Assembly (NCBI RefSeq): GCF_042477335.2
Contig: NC_091245.1
Location: forward strand, 84,110,501-84,174,500
DNA from: Ovis canadensis
Taxonomy: Eukaryota; Chordata; Mammalia; Artiodactyla; Bovidae
DNA: 64,000 bases
Direction: 5' to 3'
Part shown: positions 1 through 10,700 of the stretch, one piece after another
Layout: the number at the start of each line of letters is the position of its first letter
Numbering within the stretch: position 1 is the first letter of the stretch
Program-made: the position numbers and the translations under genes
The notes under the pieces: generated by a model
The model's input: only the letters and a program-made list of their open reading frames with translations
What the model was told of the DNA's origin: nothing
The model's database searches: none

Positions 1-2760
1 GCAGCACGCCAGGCATCCCTGTCCCGTCACTAACTCCCAGAGTTCACTCAGACTCATGTCCATTGAGTCAGTGATACCATCCAGCCATCTCATCCTCGGT
101 TGTCCCCTTCTCCTTCTGCCCCCAATCCCTCCCAGCATCACAGTCTTTTCCAATGAGTCAACTCTTCGCATGAGGTGGCCGAAGTACTGGAGTTTCAGCT
201 TTAGCATTATTCCTTCCAAAGAAATCCCAGGGCTGATCTTCAGAATGGACTGGTTGGATCTCCTTGCAGTCCAAGGAACTCTCAAGAGTCTTCTCCAACA
301 CCACAGTTCAAAAGCATCAGTTCTTTGGTGCTCAGCTTTCTTCACAGTCCAACTCTCACATCCATACATGACCACAGGAAAAACCATAGCCTTGACTAGA
401 TGGACCTTAGTCGGCAAAGTAATGTCTCTGCTATTCAATATGCTATCCAGGTTGGTCATAACCTTTCTTCCAAGGAATAAGCGTCTTTTAATTTCATGGC
501 CGCAGTCACCATCTGTAGTGATTCTGGAGTCCAAAAAATAAAAAGTCTGACACTGTTTCCACTGTTTCCCCATCTATTTCCCATGAAGTGATGGGTCCAG
601 AAGCCATGATCTTCGTTTACTGAATGTTGAGCTTTAAGCCAACATTTTCACTCTCCTCTTTCACTTTCGTCAAGAGGCTCTTTATGTCTTCTTCGCTTTC
701 TGCCATAAGGGTGGTGTCATCTGCATATCTGAGGTGATTGATATTTCTCCTGGCAATCTTGATTCCAGCTTGTGTTTCTTCCAGTCCAGTGTTTCTCATG
801 ATGTACTCTGCATATAAGTTAAATAAGCAGGGTGACAACATACAGCCTTGACGTACTCCTTTTCCTATTTGGAACCAGTCTGTTATTCCATGTCCAGTTC
901 TAACTGTTGCTTTCTGACTTGCATATAGGTTTCTCAAGAGGCAGGTCAGGTGGTCTGGTATTCCCATCTCTTTCAGAATTTTCCAGTTTTTTGTGATCCA
1001 CACAGTCAAAGGCTTTGGCATAGTCAATAAAGCAGAAATAGAGGTTTTTCTGGAACTCTCTTGCTTTTTCCATGATCCACTGGATGCTGGCAATTTGATC
1101 TCTGGTTCCTTTACATTTTCTAAAACCAGCTTGAGCATTTGGAAGATCATGGTTCACGTATTGCTGAAGCCTGGCTTGGAGAATTTTGAGCACTACTTTA
1201 CTAATATGTGAGATGAGTACAATTGTGTGGTAGTTTGAGCATTCTTTGGCATTGTCTTTCTTTGGGATTGGAATGAAAACTACCTTTGCTAGTCCTGTGG
1301 CCACTGCTGAGTGTTCCATAATTGCTGGCATATTAAGTGCAGCACTTTCACAGCAGCATCTTTCAGGATTTGAAATCGCACTTGGAATTCCATCACCTCC
1401 ACTGGCTTTACTCGCAGTGATGCTTTCTAAATCCCATTTGACTTCACATTCCAAGATGTCTGGCTCTAGGTTAGTGATCACACCATCATGATTATCTGGG
1501 TTGAGAAGATCTTTTTTGTGTAGTTCTTCTGTGTATTCTAGCCACCTCTTCTTAATATCTTCTGCTTCTGTTAGATCTATACCATTTCTGTCCTTTATTG
1601 AGCCCATCTTTGCATGAAATGTTCCCTTGGTGTCTCTAATTTTCTTGAAGGTATCTCTAGTTTTTCCCATTCTGTTTTTTTTTTCCCTCTATTTCTTTGC
1701 ATTGATCACTGAAGAAGGCTTTTTTAATCTCTCCTTGCTATTCTTTGGAACTCTGCATTCAGATGCTTATATCTTTCCTTTTCTTCCTTGCTTTTTCTTC
1801 TCTTCTTTTCACAGCTATTTGTAAGGCCTCCCCAGACAGCCATTTTGCTCTTTTGCATTTCTTTTCCATGGGGGGATGGTCTTGATCCCTGTCTCCTGTA
1901 CAACGTCACCAAACTCATTCCACAGTTCATCAGGCACTCTATCTATCGGATCTAGTCCCTTAAATCTATTTCTCACTTCCACTGTATAATCATAAAGGAT
2001 TTGGTTTAGGTCATACATGAATGATCTAGTGGTTTTCCCTACTTACTTCAAGTTAAGTCTGAATTTGGCAATAAGGAGTTCATGATCTGAGCCAGTCAGC
2101 TCCTGGTCTTGTTTTTGTTGACTCTACAGAGCTTCTCCATCTTTGGCTGCAAATAATATAATCAATCTGATTTCAATGTTGACCATCTGGTGATAACCAT
2201 GTGTAGAGTCTTCTCTTGTGTTGTTGGAAGAGGGTGTTTGCTATGACCAGTGTATTTTCTTGGAAAAACTCTATTAGTCTTTGCCCTGCTTCATTCCGTA
2301 TTCCAAAGCCAAATTTTCCTGTTTCTCCAAGAGTTTCTTGACTTCCTACTTTTCCATTCCAGTCCCCTGTAATGAAAAGGACATCTTTTTGGGGTGTTAG
2401 TTCTAAAAGGTCTTGTAGGTCTTCATAGAACCGTTCAACTTCAGCATCTTCAGCATTACTGGTTAGGGCATAGTCTTGGATTACCGAGATATTGAATGGT
2501 TTGCCTTGGAAATGAACAGAGATCATTCTGTCATTTTTGAGAGTGCATCCAAGTACTGCATTTTGGGCTCTTTTGTTGACCATGACGGCTACTCCATTTC
2601 TTCTGAGGGATTCCTGCCCACAGTAGTAATATATAATGGTCATCTGAGTTAAATTCACCCATTCCAGCCCATTTTAGTTCACTGATTCCTAGAATGTTGA
2701 CGTTCACTCTTGCCATCTCCTGTTTGACCATTTCCAATTTGCCTTGATTCCTGGGGCTGA
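1..2760 (-). pseudogene. BovB ORF2-like polyprotein relic (endonuclease, RT, C-terminal region), copy A
   Basis: The decayed BovB reading frame, in pieces: an N-terminal endonuclease segment (2531-2737, containing NILGISELKW), then after a frameshift near 2620-2660 the rest of the endonuclease (2173-2658, with CGQESLRRNG and TGDWNGKVGSQ), a lysine/arginine-rich linker (1724-2018), the RT fingers and palm (900-1670, with FRKCKGTRDQIASIQWIMEK and FIDYAKAFDCVDH) and the RT active-site piece (617-1150, with VRQGCMLSPCLFNLYAEYI and LRYADDTTLMAES). In the family this protein nicks the target and copies the element's RNA into the chromosome. At least four frame changes separate the pieces, so no full protein can be made. 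The YADD residues are intact, unlike those of most other copies here. Confidence 0.9.
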
Positions 2761-3256
2761 CATTCCAGGTTCCTATGCAGTATTGCTCTTTAGAGCATCA
2801 GACCTTGCTTCTATCACCAGTCACATCCACAACTGGGTATTGTTTTTGCTTTGGCTCCATCCCTTCATTCTTTCTGGAGTTATTTCTCCACTGATCTCCA
2901 GTAGCATATTGGGCACCTACTGACCTGGGGAGCTCCTCTTTCAGTATCCTATCATTTTGCCTTTTCGTACTGTTCATGGGGTTCTCAAGGCAAGAAAACT
3001 AAAGTGGTTTGCCATTCCCTTCTCCAGTGGACCACATTCTGTCAGACTTCTCCACCATGCCCGCCCATCTTGGGTGGCCCCACACGGCATGGCTAAGTTT
3101 CGTTGAGTTAGACAAGGATGTGGTCCTAGTGTGATAGATTGACTAGTTTTCTGTGATTATGATTTCAGTGTGCCTGCCCTCTTGCAACATCTACCATCTT
3201 ACCTGGGGTCTTTTACTCTGGACGTGGGGTGTCTCTTCATGGCTACTCCAGCAAAG

Positions 3257-3617
3257 CATAGCCGCTGCTCCTTACCTTGGACAAGGAGTATCTCCTCACC
3301 GCCACCCCTTCCAACCTTGAATGTGGAACAGCTACTCTAGGCCCTCTGGCACCCATGCAGCCACTGGGGTCGCTCCTACCAGCCAACGCCCCTGGCCTTG
3401 GGCGGGGGTAGCTCCTTTTGGCTGTTTCTGTGCTGTCCCAGCCTGGCACTCTTGGCCACCACCCCTGACCTTGGGCGCAGCATAGGTCCTCTTGGCTGCA
3501 GCCCTGACCTTGGACAGGGGGTAGCTCCTCTAGGCTGCCGCCCCTGACCTCGGGTGCAGGATAACACCTTTCGGCTGCCACCCCTGACCTTGGACATGGG
3601 GTAGCTCCTTTTGGCCG
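3257..3617 (-). repeat. Tandem array of about 40-bp GC-rich units in the BovB 5' region
   Basis: Four clear consecutive units run 3459-3498, 3499-3537, 3538-3577 and 3578-3617 (40, 39, 40, 40 bp). Each has a core like CCACCCCTGACCTTGG followed by a GTAGCTCCT-like stretch and a GGCTG ending. More decayed units lie upstream (one at 3384-3424, others back to about 3257). Open frames cross the array on the minus strand and give repetitive Pro/Arg/Gly-rich translations; I read these as by-products of the repeat, not as a protein. The array sits at the 5' end of BovB copy A, where a promoter or leader would be. Confidence 0.85.
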
Positions 3618-3727
3618 TGCTCTGTGCTTCATCACAGCCACCCGTGCTTTATAATCCTTAGTACAGAGTTTAAACAGAGTTGTTTGTTGTGTAATCATCA
3701 ATTTCCAGGCTTAAAGATAAAAGCATG

Positions 3728-4745
3728 AATACCAGACCACCTAACCTGCCTCTTGAGAAACCTATATGCAGGTCAGAAAGCAACAGTTAGAACTGGACAT
3801 GGAACAACAGACTGGTTCCAAATAGGAAAAGGAGTACGTCAAAGCTGTATATTGTCACCCTGCTTATTTAACTTATATGCAGAGTACATCATGAGAAACA
3901 CTGGACTGGAAGAAACACAAGCCGGAATCAAGATTGACGGGAGAAATATCAATAACCTCAGATATGCAGATAACACCACCCTTATGGCAGAAAGTGAAGA
4001 GGAACTTAAAAGCCTCTAGATGAAAGTGAAAGAGGAGAGTGAACAAGTTGGCTTAAAGCTCAACATTCAGAAAACGAAGATCATGGCATCTGGTCCCATC
4101 ACTTCATGGGAAATAGATGGGGAAACAGTGGAAACAGTGTCAGACTTTTTTTTTGGGGGGTGGCTCCAAAATCACTGCAGATGGTGATTGCAGCCATGAA
4201 ATTAAAAGACGTTTACCCCTTGGAAGAAAAGTTATGAGCAACCTAGATAGTATATTCAAAAGCAGAGACATTACTTTGCCGACTAAGGTCCGTCTAGTCA
4301 AGGCTATGGTTTTTCCTGTGGTCATGTATGGATGTGAGAGTTGGACTGTGAAGAAGGCTGAGCACTGAAGAATTGATGCTTTTGAACTGTGGTGTTGGAG
4401 AAGACTCTTGAGAGTCCCTTGGACTGTAAGGAGATCCAACCAGCCCATTCTGAAGGAGATCAGCCCTGGGATTTCTTTGGAAGGAATGATGCTAAGGCTG
4501 AAGCTCCAGTACTTTGGACAGCTCATGCGAAGAGTTGACTCATTGGAAAAGACTCTGATGCTGGGAGGGATTGGGGGCAGAAAGAGAAGGGGACAACAGA
4601 GGATGAGATGGCTGGATGGCATCACGGACTCGATGGATGTGAGTCTGAGTGAACTCTGGGAGATGTGATGAACAGGGAGCCCTGGTGTGTTGCGATTCAT
4701 GGGGTCACAAAGAGTTGGACACGACTGAGCAACTCAAGTGAACTA
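3728..4745 (+). mobile_element. BovB LINE, copy B, 3' fragment
   Basis: 5'-truncated BovB starting in the RT (GAATACCAGACCACC), running through the active site and C-terminal region to the conserved 3' end (GTTGGACACGACTGAGCAAC). Translation pieces at 3753-4019, 4117-4368 and 4408-4668 are in different frames, so the coding region is broken. The RT motif reads YADN: the second aspartate codon is AAC at 3972-3974. A G/T-rich stretch at 4146-4160 interrupts the frame. An A-run (4764-4779) follows 20 bp after the element. Confidence 0.93.
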
Positions 4746-4820
4746 AGACTAAGGAATGTAGAAGAAAAAAAAAAAAAAACACCTTTGTCATTTCCTCCTC
4801 CTTGAGAATTCCACACCCTT

Positions 4821-4840
4821 TTCTCCTTGGGGACTCTTTT
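4821..4840. repeat. Left target-site duplication of BovB copy C
   Basis: TTCTCCTTGGGGACTCTTTT here matches TTCTCCTTGGGGACCCTTTG at 7475-7494 at 18 of 20 bases. The pair brackets both the inverted 132-bp piece and the main body of copy C, so they came from one insertion event. Confidence 0.88.
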
Positions 4841-4972
4841 GTAGACCATGATGGCTACTCCATTTCTTCTAAGGGATTCCTGCCCACAGTAGTAGATATA
4901 ATGGTCATCTGAGTTAAATTCACCAATTCCAGTCCATTTTAGTTCGCTGATTCCTAGAATGTTGATATTCAC
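4841..4972 (-). mobile_element. Inverted 5' segment of BovB copy C
   Basis: This piece encodes, on the minus strand, the start of the BovB endonuclease (NILGISELKW, DDHYIYYCGQESLRRNG), while the adjacent body from 4973 is on the plus strand. It begins right after the left target-site duplication. Compared with copy A, about 125 bp of the element is missing between the sense end of this piece and the start of the direct body. Inverted 5' segment, junction deletion and outer duplications are the signature known as twin priming in L1. Confidence 0.87.
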
Positions 4973-7474
4973 AGAATAAGCTGAAGTTGAATGGTTCTAT
5001 GAAGACCTACAAGACCTCTCAGAACTGATACCTAAAAAAGAAGTCCTTTCCATTATAGAGGACTGGAATGCAAAAGAAGGAAGTCAAGAAACTCTTGGAG
5101 TAACAGGCAAATTTGTCCTTGGAGTACTGAATGAAGCAGGGCAAAGGCTAATAGAGTTTTGCAAAAAGCACTGGTCATAGCAAACACCCTCTTCCAACAA
5201 CACAAGAGAAGACTCTACACATGGATATCAATAGATGGTCAACATCAAAATCAGATTGATTATATTCATTGCAGCCAAATATGGAGATGCTTTATACAGT
5301 CAGCAAAATGAAGACCAGGAGCTGACTGTGGCTCGGATCATGAACTCCTTATTGCCAAATTCAGGCTTAAATTGAAGAAAGTGGGGAAAACTACAAGAAC
5401 ATTCAGGTATGACCTAAATCAAATCCCTTATGATTATACAGTGGAAGTCAGAAATAGATTTAAGGGACTAGATCTGATAGACAGAGTGCCTGACGAACTA
5501 TGTATGGAGGTTGGTGACATTGTACAGGAGACAAGGATCAAGACCATCCCCATGGAAAAGAAATGCAAAAAACCAAAATGGCTGTCTGGGGAGGCCTTAC
5601 AAATAGCAGTGAAAAGAAGACAAGTGAAAAGCAAGGAAGAAAAGGAAAGATATAAGCATCTGCATGCAGAATTCCAGAGAATAGCAAGAAGAGATAAGAA
5701 AGACTTCTTCAGATATCAGCGCAAAGAAATAGAGGAAAAGAACAGAATGGGAAAGACTAGAGATCTCTTCAAGAAAATTAGAGATACCAAGGGAACATTT
5801 TATGCAAAGACGGGCTCGATAAAGGACAGACATGGTATGGACCTAACAGAAGCAGAAGATATTAAGAAGAGGTGACAATAATACACAGAAGAACTGTACA
5901 AAAAAGATCTTCACGACCCAGATAATCATGATGGTGTGATCACTAACCTAGAGCCAGACATCCTGGAATGTGAAGTCAAGTGGGCCTTAGAAAGCATCAC
6001 TACGAACAAAGCTAGTGGAGGTGATGGAATTCCAGTTGAACTATTTCAAATCCTAAAAGATGATGCTGTGAAGTGCTACACTCAATATGCCAGCAAATTT
6101 GGAACACTCAGCAGTGGCCACAGGATTGGAAAAGGTTAGTTTTCATTCCAATCCCAAAGAAAGGCAATGCCAAAGAATGCTCACACTACCACACAGTTAC
6201 ACTTATCTCACACGCTAATAAAGTAATTCTTAAAATTCTCCAAGCCAGGCTTCAGCAATACATGAACCATGAACTTCCAGATGTTCAAGCTGGTTTTAGA
6301 AAAGGCAGAGGAACCAGAGATCAAATTGCCAACATCTGCTGGATCATCGAGAAAGCAAGAGAGTTCCAGAAAAACCTCTATTTCTGCTTTACTGACTATG
6401 CCAAAGCCTTTGACTGTGTGGATCACAGTAAGTTGTGGAAAATTCTGAAAGAGTGGGAATACCAGACCACCTGATCTGCCTCTTAAGAAACCTGTATGCA
6501 GGGCAGGAAGCAACAGTTAGAACTGGACATGGAACAACAGACTGGTTCCAAATAGGAAAAGGAGTATTTCAAGGCTGTATATTGTCACCCTGCTTATTTA
6601 ACTTCTATGCAGAGTACAACATGAGAAATGCTGGACTGGAAGAAACAGAAGCTGGAATCAAGATTGCCTGGAAAAGTATCAATAACCTCAGATATGCAGA
6701 TAACACCACCCTTATGGCAGAAAGCGAAGAAGACATAAAGAGCCTCTTGATGAAAGTGAAAGAGGAGAGTGAACAAGTTGGCTTAAAGCTCAACATTCAG
6801 AAAACGAGGATCATGGCATCTGGTCCCATCACTTCATGGGAAATAGATGGAGAAACAGTGGAAACAGTGTCAGATTTATTTTGGGGGGCTCCAAAATCAC
6901 TGCAGATGGTGATTGCAGCCTTGAAATTAAAAGACACCCACTCCTTGGAAGAAAAGTTATGACCAACCTATATAGCATATTAAAAAGCAGAGGTATTACC
7001 TTGCCAACAAAGGTCCCTCTAGTCAAGGCTATAGATTTCCCATTTATCACATATTGTTGTGAGAGTTGGACTGTGAAGAAAGCTGAGTGCCGAAGAATTG
7101 ATGCTTTTGAACTGTGGTGCTGGAGAAGATTCTTGAGAGTCCCTTGGACTGCAAGGATATCCAACCTCTCCATTCTAAAGGAAGCCAGTCCTGGGTGTTC
7201 ATTTGAAGGACTGATGCTGAGGCTAAACTCCAATACTTTGGCCACCTCATGCAAAGAATTGCCTCATTGGATAAGACCGTGATGCTAAGAGGGATTGGGG
7301 GCAGGAGGAGAAGGGGATGACAGAGAATGAGATGGCTGGATGGCATCACTGACTATGCACATGAGTTAGGTGAACTCCGGGAATTGATGATGGACAGGGA
7401 GGCCTGGCATGCTGCAGTCCATGAGGTTGCAAAGAGTCAGACAATACTGAGTAATGAACTGAACTGAACTGAAC
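4973..7474 (+). mobile_element. BovB LINE, copy C, main body
   Basis: Plus-strand BovB from within the endonuclease (GCTGAAGTTGAATGG at about 4980) to the 3' end and a short tail of GAACT repeats (7456-7474). The order is the endonuclease remainder, basic linker, RT and C-terminal region. It ends directly at the right target-site duplication (7475-7494). In the stretch just after the active site it shares a derived haplotype (encoding SEEDIKSLL) with copy A, whereas B, D, E, F and G encode or resemble SEEELKSLL. Confidence 0.94.
4980..7440 (+). pseudogene. BovB endonuclease/RT relic, copy C
   Basis: Broken BovB coding region. Pieces: 5372-5875 (YDLNQIPYDYTVEVRNRFKG, basic linker with KSKEEKERYKHLHAEFQRIA), 5936-6139, 6073-6474 (FIPIPKKGNAKECSHYHTV, then FTDYAKAFDCVDHSKLWKIL), 6435-6962 (RT active site and thumb) and 6836-7282 (C-terminal region with the ESWTVKKAE motif). 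There is an in-frame stop at 5873-5875 and several frame changes. The active site reads YADN; the AAC codon is at 6702-6704. The expected product would act at the nuclear target site; this copy cannot make it. Confidence 0.9.
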
Positions 7475-7494
7475 TTCTCCTTGGGGACCCTTTG
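7475..7494. repeat. Right target-site duplication of BovB copy C
   Basis: TTCTCCTTGGGGACCCTTTG directly after the GAACT tail of copy C; partner of 4821-4840. Confidence 0.88.
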
Positions 7495-8510
7495 GATTTC
7501 TTATTAACATGCCTAGGAATTGACTCTCTCATTATAGTTTATTGGTAATCAGGGAAAGATCAGATTTTGTTATCTGCAAGTAGTCTAACTATAGAGAAAC
7601 CTGAGCATCTATGCTATGATAAGAGTAGGTTTTAGTTTTCAAATAAGATGCATAATTAATGATTTTAATTACTGGGGTCATTACAAGAGTCACCTCATTA
7701 CCATAACAATTTTTTTTCCCTCTTTGATCACTTAGGAAATCCCATGGTGTTAGAAGCTTTGTGCTGGAGGAGGAAGATCAACTATATATTTCTTATTATA
7801 AATTACTATATCACATTAAGGGCATTTATTATTTATATTTGTTAGATATAACTTTGAAAAATAGAAATTAAAAATAAATATTAAACCATATAAAAATAAA
7901 TCGTCTGTCCTCATTTCACTGTGGATTGCATCATTGAAAAAAGTCTTTTGTTCAGTGTTTTTAAAGCAGTCTGTTTACAAAATCTTATAGAAACGGACAT
8001 AAGCAACACTTAAATTGCAAATTTGAACCCCAAAATATCAGAAATCAAAACAATGACAAATGTTGCCCACTAAGTCAGCATCTACTTAATAAGAATATAA
8101 TAAGACAAGGTACTTTTCTCCCATTTAATGGCATCATGGTATCTGAGCTATTTCTTTATCAAATTTATTATGGCTAAAACAAATTAGGTGATGGTTTAAT
8201 TCACATCTTCTCCTCTAGACTGTAAGCTGTTTGAGGGTTAGGCTATGTTCCCCAAGCATTTTACTTAGAAGATTCTTAATAAGTATTTGTAAATTAAGCA
8301 AGTAAATAAATGGCTCTGGGAAGATATATAAAATTGAAAGTGAGCAATGCATTATATTACTTTTGGTATAAAAATATAAATAGTAGTAATAATAAAAAGA
8401 ACAAGATAAAGAATATGAGATGTTTGTTTTTAAACCTATTTACCTAAAATACTGTGACAAGAAGCCACAGACCAATGTCAGGGCACAATGGTCCTTTTCA
8501 TTTAACAAAT
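7495..8510. other. AT-rich single-copy stretch with an L2-like fragment
   Basis: Apart from the L2-like piece at 8205-8310 I see no coding potential, RNA gene or young repeat. It is strongly AT-rich (for example 7790-7910). Confidence 0.5.
8205..8310 (+). repeat. L2-type LINE 3'-end fragment
   Basis: The string CTCTAGACTGTAAGCTGTTT followed by a GAGGGTTAGG stretch and, farther on, AATAAGTATTTGTAAATTAA resembles the 3' end of mammalian L2 elements. It is strongly decayed, and recognition is from memory of the family. Confidence 0.5.
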
Positions 8511-9590
8511 TTTCATTTCATTTCATTTCAGTTCAATTCTGTCACTCAGTCGTGTCTGATTCTTTGAGACCCCATGAACCACAGCACTCCAGGCCTCCCT
8601 GTCCAACACCAGCTCCCGGAGTTTACCCAAACTCATGTCCGTTGAGTCGGTGATGCCATTCAACCATCTCATCCTCTGTCGTCCCCTTCATCTCCTGCCC
8701 TCAATCTTTCCCAGCATCAGGGTCTTTTCCCATGAGTCAGCTCTTCGCATCAGGTGGTCAGTGTATTGGAGTTTAAGCTTCAACATCAGTGCTTCCAAAG
8801 AATACCCAAGACTGATATTTAGGAAGGACTGGTTGGATCTCTTTGCAGACCAAGGAGCTTTCAAGAGTCTTCTCCAACATCACAGCTCAAAAGCATCAAT
8901 TCTTCGATGTTCAGCTTTCTTTACAGTCCAACTCTCAAATCCACACATGGCCACTGGAAAAACCATAGCCTTGACTAGACCGACCTTTGTTGGCAAAGTA
9001 ATGTCTCTGTTTTTTAATATGCTATATAGGTTGGTCATAACTTTGCTTCAAAGAAGTAAGTGTCTTTCAATTTCATGGCTGCAATCACCTGCAGTGATTT
9101 TGGAGCCCCCAAAAAATAAAGTAAGCCATTGTTTCCACTGTTTCCCCATCTATTTCTCATGAAGTGATGTGACCAGATGCTATGATCTTAGTTTTCTGAA
9201 TGTTGAAGTTTAAGCCAACTTTTCACTCTCCTCTCTCACTTTCATCAAGACACTTTTTAGTTCTTTTTCACTTTCTGCCATAAGGGTGGTGTTATCTGCA
9301 TATCTGAGGTTATTGATATTTCTCCCGGCAATCTTGATTCCAGCTTGTGTTTCTTCCAGCGCAGCGTTTCTCATGATATACTCTGCATATAATTTAAATA
9401 AGCAGGGTGATAATATATAACCTTGTGGTACTCCTTTTTCTATTTGGAACCAGTCTGTTGTTCCATGTCCAGTTCTGTTGCTTCCTGACCTGCATACAGG
9501 TTTCTCAAGAGGCAGGTCAGGTGGTCTGGTATTCCCATCTCTTGAAGAATTTTCCACACTTTATTGTGATACACACAGTCAAAGGCTTTG
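8511..9590 (-). mobile_element. BovB LINE, copy D, 3' fragment
   Basis: Minus-strand BovB with its 3' end at the left (tail of CATTT repeats at 8511-8528, then the conserved GTCACTCAGTCGTGTCTGAT) and its truncated 5' end at 9590, inside the RT (CACAGTCAAAGGCTTTG). Decayed coding pieces are 9210-9557 and 9440-9631, the latter running into flank. The RT active site reads YADN; the GTT at 9291-9293 is the complement of the AAC codon. One codon change and a deletion break the VRTGHG region near 9475. Confidence 0.93.
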
Positions 9591-10489
9591 CAGCTATTAT
9601 GTTGTAAATATCCAAATTTAAAAATAAGCAAATATCATGGACTTTATGTTTACAGAAGTTATTTCCTTCTTCTTTTTGTTGTAAGAATCACAAGGCAAGG
9701 ACACATTAAAAATAGGCACAGTGAGAATTCTAGTAAGAATGGGCCAGTTGCAGCTACATTTTGTTTACCAAAGAACATTCACTTTTGCAAAAGATGCTGA
9801 GGCTTTTGTGTCACTACTATTTATAGAGTACCCTCAGAGGATTGGAACCAGCCAAGGCAACCAATGATAACACAGATCTAAATATAAAGCAGTTTGTTAT
9901 AAACATTTCCTTTCAAGAGGTGCTAAATATGAAAATGTGTATGCTAAAATTCTAGACTTGCATTATGTAATTTTCAGTACTGCCCTTAAGTTTTCTTCCC
10001 AGTCTTTCCTAAAACCGCTTCTGTTGGCCATCTGGAAGAGCCTTGACTTTGGCGTTTGTGAAGCTGACTGTAAAGACTCTAGGCCAGTTTCTGCCTTCCT
10101 GGTAGAGAGAAGGGAGAGCAGGGCTCCGGTGGTCCTAACTGCTATCTTTTGAAGCAGGAAGGAAGTCAGATGTGAAGGAACAAATTAGATCTAGAAAGTG
10201 GTTGGTTCTTTTGATGAGAATGAAATGGTTATGTGATAATGGATAAAATCAAAGCTGTTGTTTGAAGAAATTTATTTCCTATTCAAAGAAATTGTTAAGC
10301 TTTTTATACTTCATTTCTAAGATTGAAAAAGCTCTTTATGCTAGGAAACTTATTTATATTTCCAATTTGCATGGAAATAATTTTGGGAGAGAGACTTGCA
10401 CATTACTTACATTTCTCTAATACCTCTAAGGGGAAAATATTAAAATTTCTTCCAAATATTCCTCAGACTACTAGCTTGGCAGAAGGAGG
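9591..10489. other. Single-copy AT-rich stretch
   Basis: No recognised repeat or gene. Short open frames such as 9937-10152 have no recognisable protein features. Confidence 0.45.
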
Positions 10490-10700
10490 TGTAGTTGTTT
10501 AGTCACAAAGTCGTATCTGACTTTTTGTGACCCCATGGACTCTAGCCCACCAGGCTTCTCTTTCTGTGGGATTTCCCAGGCAAAAATACTGGAGTGGATT
10601 TCCATTTCCTTCTCCAGGGGATCTTCCTGACTCAGGATTTGAACCCACATCTCTGGCATTGTAGGCAGATTCCTTACTGTTGAGCCACCTTGGAAGCCTA
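10490..10700 (-). mobile_element. Bov-tA SINE
   Basis: tRNA-Glu-like head at the right end (complement of TTGAGCCACCTTGGAAGCCT) and BovB-like body at the left (AGTCACAAAGTCGTATCTGA, CCAGGCTTCTC, AAAATACTGGAGTGGATT). Full length, moderately decayed. Confidence 0.93.

Larger units (their letters stand above)
1..3655 (-). mobile_element. BovB (RTE clade) LINE, copy A, nearly full length
   Basis: On the minus strand this reads as a BovB non-LTR retrotransposon: a GC-rich 5' region (about 3100-3655), an AP-endonuclease-like region (2173-2737), a linker, a reverse transcriptase (about 617-1670) and the C-terminal region down to base 1. The last few tens of bases and the tail lie outside the window, judging by the 3' ends of copies D and E. 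The frame is broken by several shifts and stops, so it is a dead copy, although the active-site motif YADD survives at 716-727. Its 5' end faces copy B head to head across about 70 bp. It is the only copy here with the long 5' region. Confidence 0.95.

Noticed and set aside
56..541. 161-codon plus-strand frame, and similar frames at 4140-4700, 8635-9162 and 14053-14421
   Set aside because: These are the antisense of the BovB C-terminal coding region and recur in every copy; no independent gene evidence.
3243..3701. 152-codon minus-strand frame with repeated Pro/Arg/Gly-rich segments
   Set aside because: It is the translation of the 40-bp tandem array; the repeat period and overlapping open frames explain it without selection for a protein.
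3660..4780. Target-site duplication for BovB copy B
   Set aside because: Weak similarity between the flanks (AAAGATAAAAGCATG and AGACTAAGGAATG) is too poor to support.
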